Source of the DNA: JBMFVE01 sp049966155
Lineage (GTDB): Bacteria > Bacteroidota > Ignavibacteria > Kryptoniales > JAKASW01
NCBI GenBank assembly: GCA_049966155.1
Contig: JBMFVE010000001.1
Span: forward strand, 558,001 to 622,000
DNA length: 64,000 bases
Direction: 5' to 3'
In this document: in pieces, positions 34,564 to 43,349 of the stretch
Position numbering within the stretch: the stretch's first letter is position 1
Layout of the letters: every line of letters starts with the position of its first letter
Notes under the pieces: generated by a model
The model's input: the letters and a program-made list of their open reading frames with translations, nothing else
The model's database searches: none
Told to the model about the DNA's origin: nothing
Made by a program: the position numbers and the translations under genes

Positions 34564-35447
34564 TTGTGCCGATTCTCCTTGTTCGATCCTGATATTCTGT
34601 CAATAATTGATAAGTCGTCCTCTATAATAGAATCCTTTTTTGCAACTTCGTCGAAAAAACCCCTCGCTGCTTTGAGTTCCCCTGTGGCATTGTACAGATT
34701 TGCCATTATTTGTTTCAACTCGTCGCTCTTGGGGTTAATTGAAAATGCACGAGTTAAGTAGAATTCAGCCTCGGCATAGCGCTCCTGTTCAAAGAGGATT
34801 TTCCCGCACATAAGCCACCCCGGGAAAAAATCAGGATCAGTGTCAACGAGCAAGCTAAATTCTTCAAGCGCAGAATTTAAATCGCCAAGGAGATAGTACG
34901 CAGTAGCAAGTTCAAGTCTAAACTCAAGCGAACCCTCGTTTATCCGAAGCTCCCGATTGAGATACTTTATAGCTTCCGTCAGGGAATTCTGCTTTAAGTA
35001 AATCTTGCCAAGAATGCCATTTGCATCTGGGTATTTTGGATTTATCTTCAAAACCTGTTTAGCTTCAGCAATGGCAGTCTTAAAATCCCCTTCCTCCAGC
35101 AAAATGGTTGCCATCGCCAGATGAACACCCGGATTTTTCCATGAGCTAACCAGTCTCAAATAAGGCAGAGACTTTTTAAAATCCCCGACACTGTAATACA
35201 GACTGCCGATTGCAAAAGCAATGCGTAAATTCGCCGGTAATTTATTAAATCCGTCGAGCAAAATTTTCTCAGCAGCATCGTACTTTTTCAATCCAATGTA
35301 AATTTCTGCTAACTGAAGATATGCATCTGCGCATGAGGGGTCATCCTCTATTAATCTCATCAATAACTGAATTGCATGGAGAGGCCTTTGATCATTAAGA
35401 TAATCTGAAGCTTCATCCAGTATTACCTGATTCTGAGTTCCATTCAT
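34560..35447 (-). CDS. Tetratricopeptide repeat protein
   Basis: A 295-residue protein made almost wholly of about seven TPR units (for example ADAYLQLAEIYIGLKKYDAAEKIL, then YPDANGILGKIYLKQNSLTEAI and FFPGWLMCGKILFEQERYAEAEFYL). There is no clear signal peptide, so it is probably cytoplasmic or loosely attached. It is coupled by a four-base overlap to the TPR/periplasmic-binding protein gene and lies 34 bases after guaA. It should act as a protein-protein scaffold; partner unknown. Confidence 0.9.
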   Translation of the reverse strand: MNGTQNQVILDEASDYLNDQRPLHAIQLLMRLIEDDPSCADAYLQLAEIYIGLKKYDAAEKILLDGFNKLPANLRIAFAIGSLYYSVGDFKKSLPYLRLVSSWKNPGVHLAMATILLEEGDFKTAIAEAKQVLKINPKYPDANGILGKIYLKQNSLTEAIKYLNRELRINEGSLEFRLELATAYYLLGDLNSALEEFSLLVDTDPDFFPGWLMCGKILFEQERYAEAEFYLTRAFSINPKSDELKQIMANLYNATGELKAARGFFDEVAKKDSIIEDDLSIIDRISGSNKENRHN

Positions 35448-35481
35448 AAAATGTATAAAATTTCTGTCATACTCATCTGAC

Positions 35482-37014
35482 TTATTCCCACTCTATTGTG
35501 GCAGGTGGTTTACTGCTTATATCGTAAACAACTCTGTTAACACCACGAACCTCGTTGATAATCCTGTTGGAAACATTTGACAAAATATGATAAGGCATTT
35601 GGGCCCAGTCCGCTGTCATACCATCCTCGCTTGTAACTGCCCTGAGAGCAACTGTATATTCATACGTTCGCTCATCTCCCATCACTCCAACAGACTGCAC
35701 AGGTAACAACACTGCAAAAGCCTGCCACATGTCACCATAAATACCAAATTTCTTGATCTCATCAAGAAAAATTTCATCGGCCTGTCTGAGTATTTCGAGC
35801 TTTTCCGAAGTAACTTCTCCAATTATCCTCACCGCCAGCCCGGGGCCGGGGAATGGGTGCCTTTCGAGAAGTTCCCTGTCAATGCCCAGCTCTGCACCAA
35901 CTTTTCTGACTTCATCTTTAAAAAGGAGTCTAAAGGGCTCAATAAGTTTCAAATTCATCTTAGATGGAAGTCCACCAACATTATGGTGTGTCTTAATCTT
36001 TGCTGATGGCCCTCTATGTGATTTTGACTCAATTACATCAGGATAAAGCGTTCCCTGGGCAAGGAATTTTACATCCTTTATTTGCCTCCCCATACTTTCA
36101 AATATTTCAATAAACGTATTTCCTATTATCTTCCGCTTCTTCTCAGGATCAATCACCCCTTTTAAACGGCTTAGAAAAGTTTCCGAAGCATCTTTATAAT
36201 GAAGGTTCATCTTAAAATTCTGTCGAAAATATTCGACAACTTTTTTGCTCTCGTCTTTTCGCATTAAGCCATTATCTATATGCACAGCATGCAATTGATT
36301 ACCAATTGCACGATGAATTAAAACGGCCGCAACTGCTGAATCCACACCGCCACTTAATGCACAAATCACTTTTTCGTTGCCGACTTGATTGCGTATCTCG
36401 GCAATTGATTCTTCAATAAAATTCCCCGGACGCCAGTCCCCTTTACAACCACAGATTTGATAAACAAAATTAGAAAGTATCTCCTTACCCTTATTCGTAT
36501 GTATAACTTCAGGATGAAACTGCACACCAAATATCTTGTTATCCGATGAACAAATAGCTGCAACAGGAGAATTCTCCGTGTGGGCAATTGAAGTGAAGCC
36601 CGGAGGGAGTTTTGTTACTTTATCAGCATGGCTCATCCACACTTTTACAACATCACCCACTCCTCTAAACAAATCTTTTGAATCATCGACAATTAGAAGT
36701 GCCTTGCCAAATTCCTGTCTCGCGCTTTTGTCAACCTCTCCTCCCAAAAGATATGCAACAACCTGTAATCCGTAACAGATTCCAAGTATGGGTATACTGC
36801 TTTCTAGTATTCGCCTATCCGGCAGGGGTGCCCCAGGCTGGTAAACACTTGATGGACCTCCGGAAAGAATTATTCCTTTAGGTAGCATCTCCATGACCCG
36901 TTCGTATGAAAGATCATAATTTTCTACCAGACTCAGGACATTGAGTTCTCGGACACGTCGTGCAATTAATTGAGTGTACTGGCTGCCAAAGTCAAGAATT
37001 AATATTCTTTCCAC
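35482..37014 (-). CDS. guaA: GMP synthase (glutamine-hydrolysing)
   Basis: Converts XMP to GMP with glutamine. The 510 residues comprise a class I glutamine amidotransferase (nucleophile C80 in GICYGLQ; H167 and E169 in QFHPEV), an ATP-pyrophosphatase domain with the PP-loop SGGVDS (220-225) and the C-terminal dimerization domain ending in PPATIEWE, the usual terminus. The start codon is GTG at 37014. It lies 27 bases after gcvPA in the efp-radC run. Confidence 0.98.
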   Translation of the reverse strand: MERILILDFGSQYTQLIARRVRELNVLSLVENYDLSYERVMEMLPKGIILSGGPSSVYQPGAPLPDRRILESSIPILGICYGLQVVAYLLGGEVDKSARQEFGKALLIVDDSKDLFRGVGDVVKVWMSHADKVTKLPPGFTSIAHTENSPVAAICSSDNKIFGVQFHPEVIHTNKGKEILSNFVYQICGCKGDWRPGNFIEESIAEIRNQVGNEKVICALSGGVDSAVAAVLIHRAIGNQLHAVHIDNGLMRKDESKKVVEYFRQNFKMNLHYKDASETFLSRLKGVIDPEKKRKIIGNTFIEIFESMGRQIKDVKFLAQGTLYPDVIESKSHRGPSAKIKTHHNVGGLPSKMNLKLIEPFRLLFKDEVRKVGAELGIDRELLERHPFPGPGLAVRIIGEVTSEKLEILRQADEIFLDEIKKFGIYGDMWQAFAVLLPVQSVGVMGDERTYEYTVALRAVTSEDGMTADWAQMPYHILSNVSNRIINEVRGVNRVVYDISSKPPATIEWE

Positions 37015-37041
37015 TTCAGGTCATCTTTCATACTATCATTT

Positions 37042-38388
37042 TCACTTAGAGGGTGAAAATTTCTTCAAAAATTTCACAAAGGCATCAATCTCTGTACGTT
37101 TTCTTTTTTCTGTTACAGCAACAAGAAGCCCACTTTCAGACGGATCCAAAACGGATATATCTACCCCAGCCAAAAAGTTCTCCTTTAGACCAGCGTCTAT
37201 GATACTTGAAGGAGCTACAGGCGTCGTTACAAGGAATTCATTGAAAAAGGGTTGATGATATTTAATCTTATATCCTGGGATCTTCGAGATTTGATCAGCA
37301 AGGTAATGAGCATTTGCTGTGGATTGAAGTGCTACTTCGCGAATCCCTTCTTTTCCTAAAAGTGACATGTAAATTGTCGACGCCAGCATCATCAACCCCT
37401 CATTGGTGCATATATTTGAAGTAGCCCTTTCCCGCCTTATTTGTTGTTCACGCGTCTGTAAGGTCAGAACAAACCCTCTTTCACCGTCTGCATCTACTGT
37501 TACTCCTGCCAATCGTCCTGGTATTCGCCTAATGAGAAATTCCTTAACCGCAAAAATCCCAAGAAATGGCCCTCCAAAGTTTTGCTGAATCCCTAAAGGC
37601 TGTCCCTCTCCCACAACAACATCAGCCCCATATTCCGATGGCGGCTTCAATATGCCAAGTGAAATAGGATTTACATCAACAATCAATATTGATCCTTTTG
37701 AATGAACAAGTTCACTTAACGAAAGCATTTCGCTCAGTGTCCCCAGAAATGATGGAAGTTGAACAATTAATGAGGCGGTTTTATCGTCAATAATCCTTTC
37801 AACCGCTCCAGCATCTACAACCCCCCTGGCAGAAGGAACCTCAACGACTTCAAATCCCTGTCCATGACAGTATGTTTTAACAACCTGAACATAAAAGGGG
37901 TTTACAGGGTGTGCCACTATAATTTTTTTCCTTCCCGTATAGCCGGCGGACAAAAGTGCGGCTTCTGCCATAGCACTCCCGGCATCGTACATTGACGCAT
38001 TTGAAACGTCCATTCCTGTCAGGCGGCACACCATTGTTTGATATTCATAAATCGCCTGCAACGTTCCCTGGCTCACCTCTGCTTGATAGGGTGTGTAGGC
38101 GGTGTAATATTCTGACCTATTCAAAATTGCCCCGATAACAGAAGGGACAAAGTGATCGTAGGCACCTGCGCCAAGGAAGGAAATGAAATCCGATGTACTG
38201 ATATTTTTTTTAGCCAGACTCGAAAGATGAGCAAGTACTTCCAGCTCACTCATTGCTTCAGGGATCTTCAAATCTCCTTTTAATCTAATTTCATCCGGTA
38301 TTTCCCTTATGAGTTCTTCAAACTGCGTAATTCCTATTGTCTTCAGCATTTCACGGCGATCTTCATCCGTGTTGGGATAAAATGTCAT
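37042..38388 (-). CDS. gcvPA: Glycine dehydrogenase (decarboxylating) subunit 1
   Basis: N-terminal half of the glycine-cleavage P protein in organisms with a two-subunit enzyme; 448 residues is the usual size. FLGAGAYDHFVPS, YTPYQAEVSQGTLQ and VGEGQPLGIQQNFGGPFLG are diagnostic. The catalytic PLP lysine belongs to subunit 2 (gcvPB), which is not in this window. AAAGGGAGATTAAA before the ATG is a good ribosome site. It follows gcvH by 66 bases. Confidence 0.96.
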   Translation of the reverse strand: MTFYPNTDEDRREMLKTIGITQFEELIREIPDEIRLKGDLKIPEAMSELEVLAHLSSLAKKNISTSDFISFLGAGAYDHFVPSVIGAILNRSEYYTAYTPYQAEVSQGTLQAIYEYQTMVCRLTGMDVSNASMYDAGSAMAEAALLSAGYTGRKKIIVAHPVNPFYVQVVKTYCHGQGFEVVEVPSARGVVDAGAVERIIDDKTASLIVQLPSFLGTLSEMLSLSELVHSKGSILIVDVNPISLGILKPPSEYGADVVVGEGQPLGIQQNFGGPFLGIFAVKEFLIRRIPGRLAGVTVDADGERGFVLTLQTREQQIRRERATSNICTNEGLMMLASTIYMSLLGKEGIREVALQSTANAHYLADQISKIPGYKIKYHQPFFNEFLVTTPVAPSSIIDAGLKENFLAGVDISVLDPSESGLLVAVTEKRKRTEIDAFVKFLKKFSPSK

Positions 38389-38454
38389 TTTAATCTCCCT
38401 TTCCCTTGAGGAAATTAATCCCCAAAGTCATTGATGACAAATTGATGGTTTGAA

Positions 38455-38835
38455 CTAATGGCCAATCATCGTTGCATATCTTGAAGCATCTAGTAGGTTG
38501 TCCAGTTCACCTTTGTCAGAAATTTTTATCTTAAGCATCCATCCACCACTGTACGGCTCCTTATTAACCAGTTCAGGTGAATCTTTCAGCGCAGCATTAA
38601 CCTCCAACACCTCCCCGCTGACAGGTGCATAAAGATCGGACACCGTCTTGACTGCCTCAACTGTCCCAAATCGCTTACCCTGTTCGAGCTTAGTTCCGAT
38701 ATCAGGTAACTCAACGAAGACAATATCGCCCAACTCGCTTTGTGCATATTCTGTAATGCCGACAATGCCGATTTGGCCATCTACCCGAATCCATTCGTGA
38801 TCCTTTGTGTACTTCAGTTCTTGTGGAAAGTCCAT
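38455..38835 (-). CDS. gcvH: Glycine cleavage system H protein
   Basis: Lipoyl carrier of the glycine cleavage complex, 126 residues. The lipoylation site is K63 in GTVEAVKTVSDL, and HEWIR plus GITEYAQSELGDIVFVELP are standard. A GAGGAG ribosome site precedes the ATG. It lies 11 bases after accC and before gcvPA. The gcvT gene is on the opposite strand at 42253. Confidence 0.97.
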   Translation of the reverse strand: MDFPQELKYTKDHEWIRVDGQIGIVGITEYAQSELGDIVFVELPDIGTKLEQGKRFGTVEAVKTVSDLYAPVSGEVLEVNAALKDSPELVNKEPYSGGWMLKIKISDKGELDNLLDASRYATMIGH

Positions 38836-38846
38836 TTTATTCTCCT

Positions 38847-40187
38847 CTAATCTGAAAAGTTAAATGTATCCAGAAAGTGTGTGTCAAATTTACCTTCGCG
38901 AAAACGTTCATCTTTCATAACTTTCAAATGAAATGGTATAGTGGTAGAAATTCCTTCTATCACGAATTCATCAAGTGCTCGATACATTCTATCAATCGCT
39001 TCCATTCGTGTTTGTCCATAAGCGATAAGTTTTCCCACCAATGAGTCGTAATACGGGGGAATTGTGTAGCCGGCATAAGCATGAGTATCTACCCGAACAC
39101 CATACCCTCCTGGCATGTGGAAACCAGTTATGGTTCCGGGCGTTGGCCGAAAGTTCTTGTAAGGGTCTTCTGCATTTATTCTACACTCTATGGCATGACC
39201 TGTTTGCCTTAGCTTTCTCTTCGGCACGCGTCCGCCAGCAGCGATTTCAATTTGATACCTGACCAGGTCCATCCCAACTACCAGTTCTGTAACAGGATGT
39301 TCAACCTGAATTCTCGTATTCATTTCCATGAAGTAGAAATTTTTATACTTATCGACAAGAAACTCAATCGTACCGGCACCTTCATACTTCACGCTTTTTG
39401 ACCCCTTTACAGCTGCCATCCCCATTTTTTCACGAAGTTCCGAATCAACTATTGGAGAAGGGGATTCCTCAATAAGCTTCTGGTGTCTCCGCTGTATAGA
39501 ACACTCCCGCTCTCCTAAATGAATCACCTCGCCATGTCGATCACCCAGTACCTGTATTTCTACATGCCGGGGCTCTTCGACATATTTTTCTATATAAACC
39601 GCACCATTGCCAAAAGCCGCCTCTGCTTCTGTTTTTGCCATCTGAAATTGACGTTCAAATTCATCTGAATCCCATGCAATTCTCATCCCCTTCCCACCGC
39701 CACCCGCTGTCGCTTTAATGATTACGGGAAAACCAACAGATATTGCAATTTCCTTTGCTTCACGAACATCCTCAACAATGCCATCACTACCAGGAACTAC
39801 AGGTACACCAGCTTTACGCATAGTCTCTTTCGCAAAAGCTTTGTCACCCATTGCACTTATCATATCCGGACTTGGCCCGATGAACTTTATACCGCTACTT
39901 TCGCAAATTTCTGAAAACTGAGCGTTTTCTGCCAGAAATCCATAGCCGGGATGGATTGCATCGGCATTTGTAATTTCAGCAGCTGCAATTAATCTGGGAA
40001 TGTTAAGATAGCTCTCTCTACTTGGTGGAGGGCCTATGCATACCGCTTCATCTGCAAAACGTACATGTAAAGCATCACGGTCTGCTTCTGAATAGACTGC
40101 AACGGTTTTTATCCCCATTTCCTTGCATGTGCGAATAACTCTTAAAGCAATCTCTCCTCTATTTGCTATTAATATTTTATTGAACAA
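38847..40187 (-). CDS. accC: Acetyl-CoA carboxylase biotin carboxylase subunit
   Basis: Carboxylates the biotin on BCCP with ATP and bicarbonate. I place the start at TTG 40187 (FNKILIANRGEIALR), because a GGAGGAG site lies at 40191-40197 and this gives 446 residues, the normal size; the frame stays open to 40238, but that would overlap accB and add 17 non-family residues. ATP-grasp features include ATAGGGGKGMR, EKYVEEPRHVEIQVLGD, RECSIQRRHQK, and EMNTRIQVEHPVTE with the catalytic Arg. It follows accB by 37 bases. Confidence 0.96.
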   Translation of the reverse strand: MFNKILIANRGEIALRVIRTCKEMGIKTVAVYSEADRDALHVRFADEAVCIGPPPSRESYLNIPRLIAAAEITNADAIHPGYGFLAENAQFSEICESSGIKFIGPSPDMISAMGDKAFAKETMRKAGVPVVPGSDGIVEDVREAKEIAISVGFPVIIKATAGGGGKGMRIAWDSDEFERQFQMAKTEAEAAFGNGAVYIEKYVEEPRHVEIQVLGDRHGEVIHLGERECSIQRRHQKLIEESPSPIVDSELREKMGMAAVKGSKSVKYEGAGTIEFLVDKYKNFYFMEMNTRIQVEHPVTELVVGMDLVRYQIEIAAGGRVPKRKLRQTGHAIECRINAEDPYKNFRPTPGTITGFHMPGGYGVRVDTHAYAGYTIPPYYDSLVGKLIAYGQTRMEAIDRMYRALDEFVIEGISTTIPFHLKVMKDERFREGKFDTHFLDTFNFSD

Positions 40188-40190
40188 GCC

Positions 40191-40197
40191 CTCCTCC
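40191..40197 (-). promoter_or_regulatory. Shine-Dalgarno site that fixes the accC TTG start
   Basis: GGAGGAG on the minus strand, with the core GGAGG five bases before TTG 40187. No comparable site serves the longer in-frame start. Confidence 0.7.
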
Positions 40198-40224
40198 AGA
40201 AGTATACCCTTCAACCATCTTATC

Positions 40225-40725
40225 TCACGAAGGATCAATCATAAATAAACACTGATTGTACTCAACAGGCTGCCCATTCTCAACGCAAATTTTTACAACT
40301 CTACCCGCAACGTCGGATTCGATTTCATTCATCAGCTTCATTGCCTCAATTATACACAAAACGGTTCCCACTTGAACGTTTGATCCAATTTCAACATACG
40401 GATCTGCGTTTGGAGCCGGCGCCCTGTAAAATGTTCCGACTATAGGAGAACGGACTTCATGATATTTCTTCTCCGTCGTTTCGGATAAACTATCCTTTTG
40501 TGCAACAGGTGACGGCTGAGAAGGAGTTGTAATCGGAACAGTAGATGGATAGGTTGTTGGCTGCTGGAGAATATATTGTGGTATGGTTCCGGAGGGCATT
40601 TGTACTATAGAATTTGATTTTGACTTTGAAATTCGTACCTTTGTGCCTTCCTCCTCTATCTCAAGTTCATCTACACCGCTCTCATCAACCAATTTAACAA
40701 GCTTTCTTAAGTAACTAAGATCCAT
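40225..40725 (-). CDS. accB: Biotin carboxyl carrier protein of acetyl-CoA carboxylase
   Basis: Carries biotin between AccC and the carboxyltransferase. The ATG at 40725 (MDLSYLRKLV, with GGAG upstream) gives 166 residues. The N-terminal part (1-36) has the usual VDELEIEEEGTKVRI, a Pro/Thr/Ser-rich linker covers about 41-85, and the biotinyl domain holds K130 in EAMKLMNEIE. It follows efp by 56 bases; efp-accB-accC is a very common bacterial order. accA and accD are not in the window. Confidence 0.97.
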   Translation of the reverse strand: MDLSYLRKLVKLVDESGVDELEIEEEGTKVRISKSKSNSIVQMPSGTIPQYILQQPTTYPSTVPITTPSQPSPVAQKDSLSETTEKKYHEVRSPIVGTFYRAPAPNADPYVEIGSNVQVGTVLCIIEAMKLMNEIESDVAGRVVKICVENGQPVEYNQCLFMIDPS

Positions 40726-40781
40726 GGTATTCTCCAATTTAGCAAAAAATCACCAACTGTTCCCCCTCACTCCACTGGCTA

Positions 40782-41342
40782 TCACTTCACACGCTCCACG
40801 TATTCACCTGTCCGCGTGTCTATCTTCAAAACTTCACCTTCTTCCACAAACAGCGGGACATTTACAACTGCCCCGGTTTCAAGCCTTGCAGGCTTCATAA
40901 CATTGCTCACAGTGTCTCCTTTTATACCGGGTTCTGTTTCTATAACTCTTAAGTTTACAAAAATAGGGATTTCCACTCCAAGAATCTCTGTCCCGTTGAA
41001 CATAATTTGTACATTCTCATTTTCTTTAAGAAATTTACTTCGGTCTCCAACTATTTCTTCCAGCACCTGTATCTGATCATATGTCTCAAGGTCCATAAAA
41101 ACCAGCATCTCACCATCCCGATAAAGATACTGGTAAGGACGCTGCTCAATACGAACGACGTCTACTGTCTCTCCTGCCCGAAATCTGGTTTCCACAACCT
41201 GACCGGTTTTTATGTTTTTCAACTTTGCACGGACAAATGCCCGCCAGTTTCCCGGATTAACGTGTTGAAATTCAACAATACTCCATAATCCATCGTTATA
41301 CTTAATCGTCATTCCTGATCGAAAGTCAGAAGTAGTTGCCAT
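40782..41342 (-). CDS. efp: Elongation factor P with Asn at the tip-loop modification site
   Basis: Relieves ribosomes stalled at proline stretches. The 186-residue protein has the three-domain EF-P layout: KOW-like N domain (DFRSGMTIKYNDG), central OB domain and C-terminal domain ending in RTGEYVERVK. The domain I loop reads HVNPGNWRAFVRAKLKN. Aligned with E. coli (KPGKGQAF), the position modified there, K34, is N32 here, and R34 lies two residues on. The codon is AAC and the surrounding frame is clean. No epmA, earP or ymfI gene is in the window. First gene of the run down to radC. Confidence 0.97.
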   Translation of the reverse strand: MATTSDFRSGMTIKYNDGLWSIVEFQHVNPGNWRAFVRAKLKNIKTGQVVETRFRAGETVDVVRIEQRPYQYLYRDGEMLVFMDLETYDQIQVLEEIVGDRSKFLKENENVQIMFNGTEILGVEIPIFVNLRVIETEPGIKGDTVSNVMKPARLETGAVVNVPLFVEEGEVLKIDTRTGEYVERVK

Positions 41343-41602
41343 AACCTCCCATAGTTAGATTTGTTAAAAAATGTTCCCTTTTTGTTGCCAAAAAATATAA
41401 ATTTGGTTGCCTCCAAAATCAAGGATAAGGGTCAGCCCGAAACAGTCCTTCAAAAACGCACGGCTATTGCCCTTTCATTTTTACAGCCATATTGCTAATA
41501 TTTACTATACAAATTGTTACGGAGGCCAGAAGCCTTCTATGGCATGATTTGAAGTTTCAAACATTGCATTAAACAGCTATCTACCTATTGGAGGTATAAG
41601 AA
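41343..41602. promoter_or_regulatory. Divergent intergenic region efp / transaldolase
   Basis: 260 bases between two divergent genes. It holds the strong ribosome site GGAGGT for the plus-strand gene just before 41603 and should contain both promoters. A short GAGGC/GCCTT hairpin near 41521-41537 has no T-run. I see no riboswitch, operator repeat or RNA gene. Confidence 0.5.
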
Positions 41603-42256
41603 ATGAAATTTTTCATCGACACTGCGAATCTTGACGAAATAAAAGAGGCAGCGGAACTTGGCGTGCTGGATGGAGTTACAACAAATCCAAGTCTGGTGGC
41701 AAAGGAGAAATATGACATCACATTCAAGGAACTTATAGGAGAAATTTGCAAGATAGTTAATGGCCCGGTCAGTGCAGAAGTAATCTCGACAGACCTGCAG
41801 GGGATGCTTAAAGAAGCACACGAACTGGCTATGATTTCAGACAATGTTGTTGTCAAAATTCCGTTGATTAAAGAAGGACTGAAAGCTGTAAAGCGCCTTA
41901 AGGCAGATGGAATAAGGACAAATGTAACACTTTGTTTCTCTCCTACACAGGCTCTATTGGCTGCAAAAGCCGGCGCATCGTACATCAGTCCATTCGTCGG
42001 TCGGCTCGACGATATAAGTGGAGATGGAATGGCTCTTGTCCAGCAAATAATCACAATATACGACAACTACGGTTTTGATACCGAGGTTCTTGTTGCAAGC
42101 GTCCGGCATCCTGTTCATGTTGTACAGGCTGCCCTTATGGGAGCAGACATAGCGACAATGCCATTTAAGGTTATCGAACAACTTGTTAGACATCCTTTAA
42201 CAGACGTTGGTTTGCAGAGATTTTTGGAAGATTGGAAAAAGGCAAACGTAAAATGA
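41603..42256 (+). CDS. tal: Transaldolase / fructose-6-phosphate aldolase-like (short form)
   Basis: Class I aldolase barrel of 217 residues, of the short TalC/Fsa type. The N-terminus FIDTANLDEI, DGVTTNPSLV, the Schiff-base Lys85 in VVVKIPL, TLCFSPTQALLAAKAGA and PFVGRLDDI are conserved. In FCB bacteria short forms are usually taken as transaldolases of the pentose phosphate pathway; true fructose-6-phosphate aldolase activity cannot be told from sequence. GGAGGT lies eight bases before the ATG. Its TGA overlaps the gcvT start (ATGA). Confidence 0.95.
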   Translation: MKFFIDTANLDEIKEAAELGVLDGVTTNPSLVAKEKYDITFKELIGEICKIVNGPVSAEVISTDLQGMLKEAHELAMISDNVVVKIPLIKEGLKAVKRLKADGIRTNVTLCFSPTQALLAAKAGASYISPFVGRLDDISGDGMALVQQIITIYDNYGFDTEVLVASVRHPVHVVQAALMGADIATMPFKVIEQLVRHPLTDVGLQRFLEDWKKANVK

Positions 42257-43338
42257 ATAAAACCCCGTTTAATGAGATACATAAACAGTTAGGAGCAAAG
42301 ATGGTCGAATTTGCCGGCTTTGAAATGCCGGTTCAGTATTCGAGCATTGTCGAAGAACACAAGCGCGTCAGAGAAAGTGTAGGCGTTTTCGATGTTTCTC
42401 ATATGGGAGAATTTTTCGTAAGCGGCCGGGACTCCGAACTCTTTTTACAAAAGACAACTATTAATGATGTGACAAAGCTATATTATGGGCGTGCCCAGTA
42501 CTCAGCCCTTATTAACGATGAAGGCAATTTGCTGGATGACCTGATTGTGTATAAAATGCAGGATAAATATATGGTCGTCGTAAACGCTGCTAATATTGAA
42601 AAGGACTTTAGAATTTTTTCGTCAAGGATAATCGGTGATGTAAAAATTGACAATGCCAGTGACCGTATTGGTTTATTGTCTGTTCAGGGCCCCAAATCTG
42701 TCGAAACGCTGCAAAAGCTGACAAAAACCGATCTCAGCGCAATCCGGTATTACCATTTTGCCGAGGGAAAAATTGCCGGTATCGATAGTATAATATCCAG
42801 GACTGGTTACACGGGTGAGCTGGGATTCGAAATATTTTTTGAAGTCAGACAGGATAACTACAGGGCACTATGGAAATCTATATTTGAAGCAGGTGCGGAA
42901 TTTGGAATCATCCCGGTGGGCCTGGGAGCAAGAGATACGCTGCGCCTCGAGATGGGATATTGTCTGTATGGCAATGACATTGATGAGACAACGAACCCTT
43001 TGGAAGCAGGACTGAGTTGGATTACAAAACTCGACAAAGGCGACTTCATTGGAAAAGATGCTCTTCTCAGAGCAAGACAAAACATTACCAGAAAACTTAT
43101 AGGATTTAAACTGATCGAGAACGGAATACCGCGTCACGGCTACGAGATATTCTCGGGCGATAGGAAAGTAGGCTTTGTCACCAGCGGCACCTTCTCCCCG
43201 ATTTTACAACAGGGGATAGGAATGGGATATGTGCAGAAGGAATTTTCAAACGAAGGGACTGAAATTAAAATTGATATCCGCGGAAAAAGAGTCAGCGCGA
43301 AGGTGGTCAATCCTCCTTTTGTGCCAAAGAAGAACTGA
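42253..43338 (+). CDS. gcvT: Aminomethyltransferase (glycine cleavage T protein)
   Basis: Transfers the methylene group from lipoyl-GcvH to tetrahydrofolate and releases ammonia. The ATG at 42253, overlapping the transaldolase stop by four bases, gives 361 residues; a TTG at 42232 lies inside the upstream gene. Motifs: FAGFEMPVQYSSI, GVFDVSHMGEF, the catalytic Asp in NDEGNLLDDLIVYK, SRTGYTGELGFE and GARDTLRLE. It is on the opposite strand from gcvH and gcvPA, 3.4 kb away. comB follows after 11 bases. Confidence 0.96.
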   Translation: MNKTPFNEIHKQLGAKMVEFAGFEMPVQYSSIVEEHKRVRESVGVFDVSHMGEFFVSGRDSELFLQKTTINDVTKLYYGRAQYSALINDEGNLLDDLIVYKMQDKYMVVVNAANIEKDFRIFSSRIIGDVKIDNASDRIGLLSVQGPKSVETLQKLTKTDLSAIRYYHFAEGKIAGIDSIISRTGYTGELGFEIFFEVRQDNYRALWKSIFEAGAEFGIIPVGLGARDTLRLEMGYCLYGNDIDETTNPLEAGLSWITKLDKGDFIGKDALLRARQNITRKLIGFKLIENGIPRHGYEIFSGDRKVGFVTSGTFSPILQQGIGMGYVQKEFSNEGTEIKIDIRGKRVSAKVVNPPFVPKKN

Positions 43339-43349
43339 GGCAGGCAAGA

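Noticed and set aside
41343..41602. Leader RNA or riboswitch between efp and transaldolase
   Set aside because: Only a short hairpin without a T-run is visible and no known riboswitch core could be recognised.
41581..42066. 161-codon open frame on the minus strand over the transaldolase gene
   Set aside because: It is the antisense shadow of a clearly real gene that has a strong ribosome site and intact motifs.
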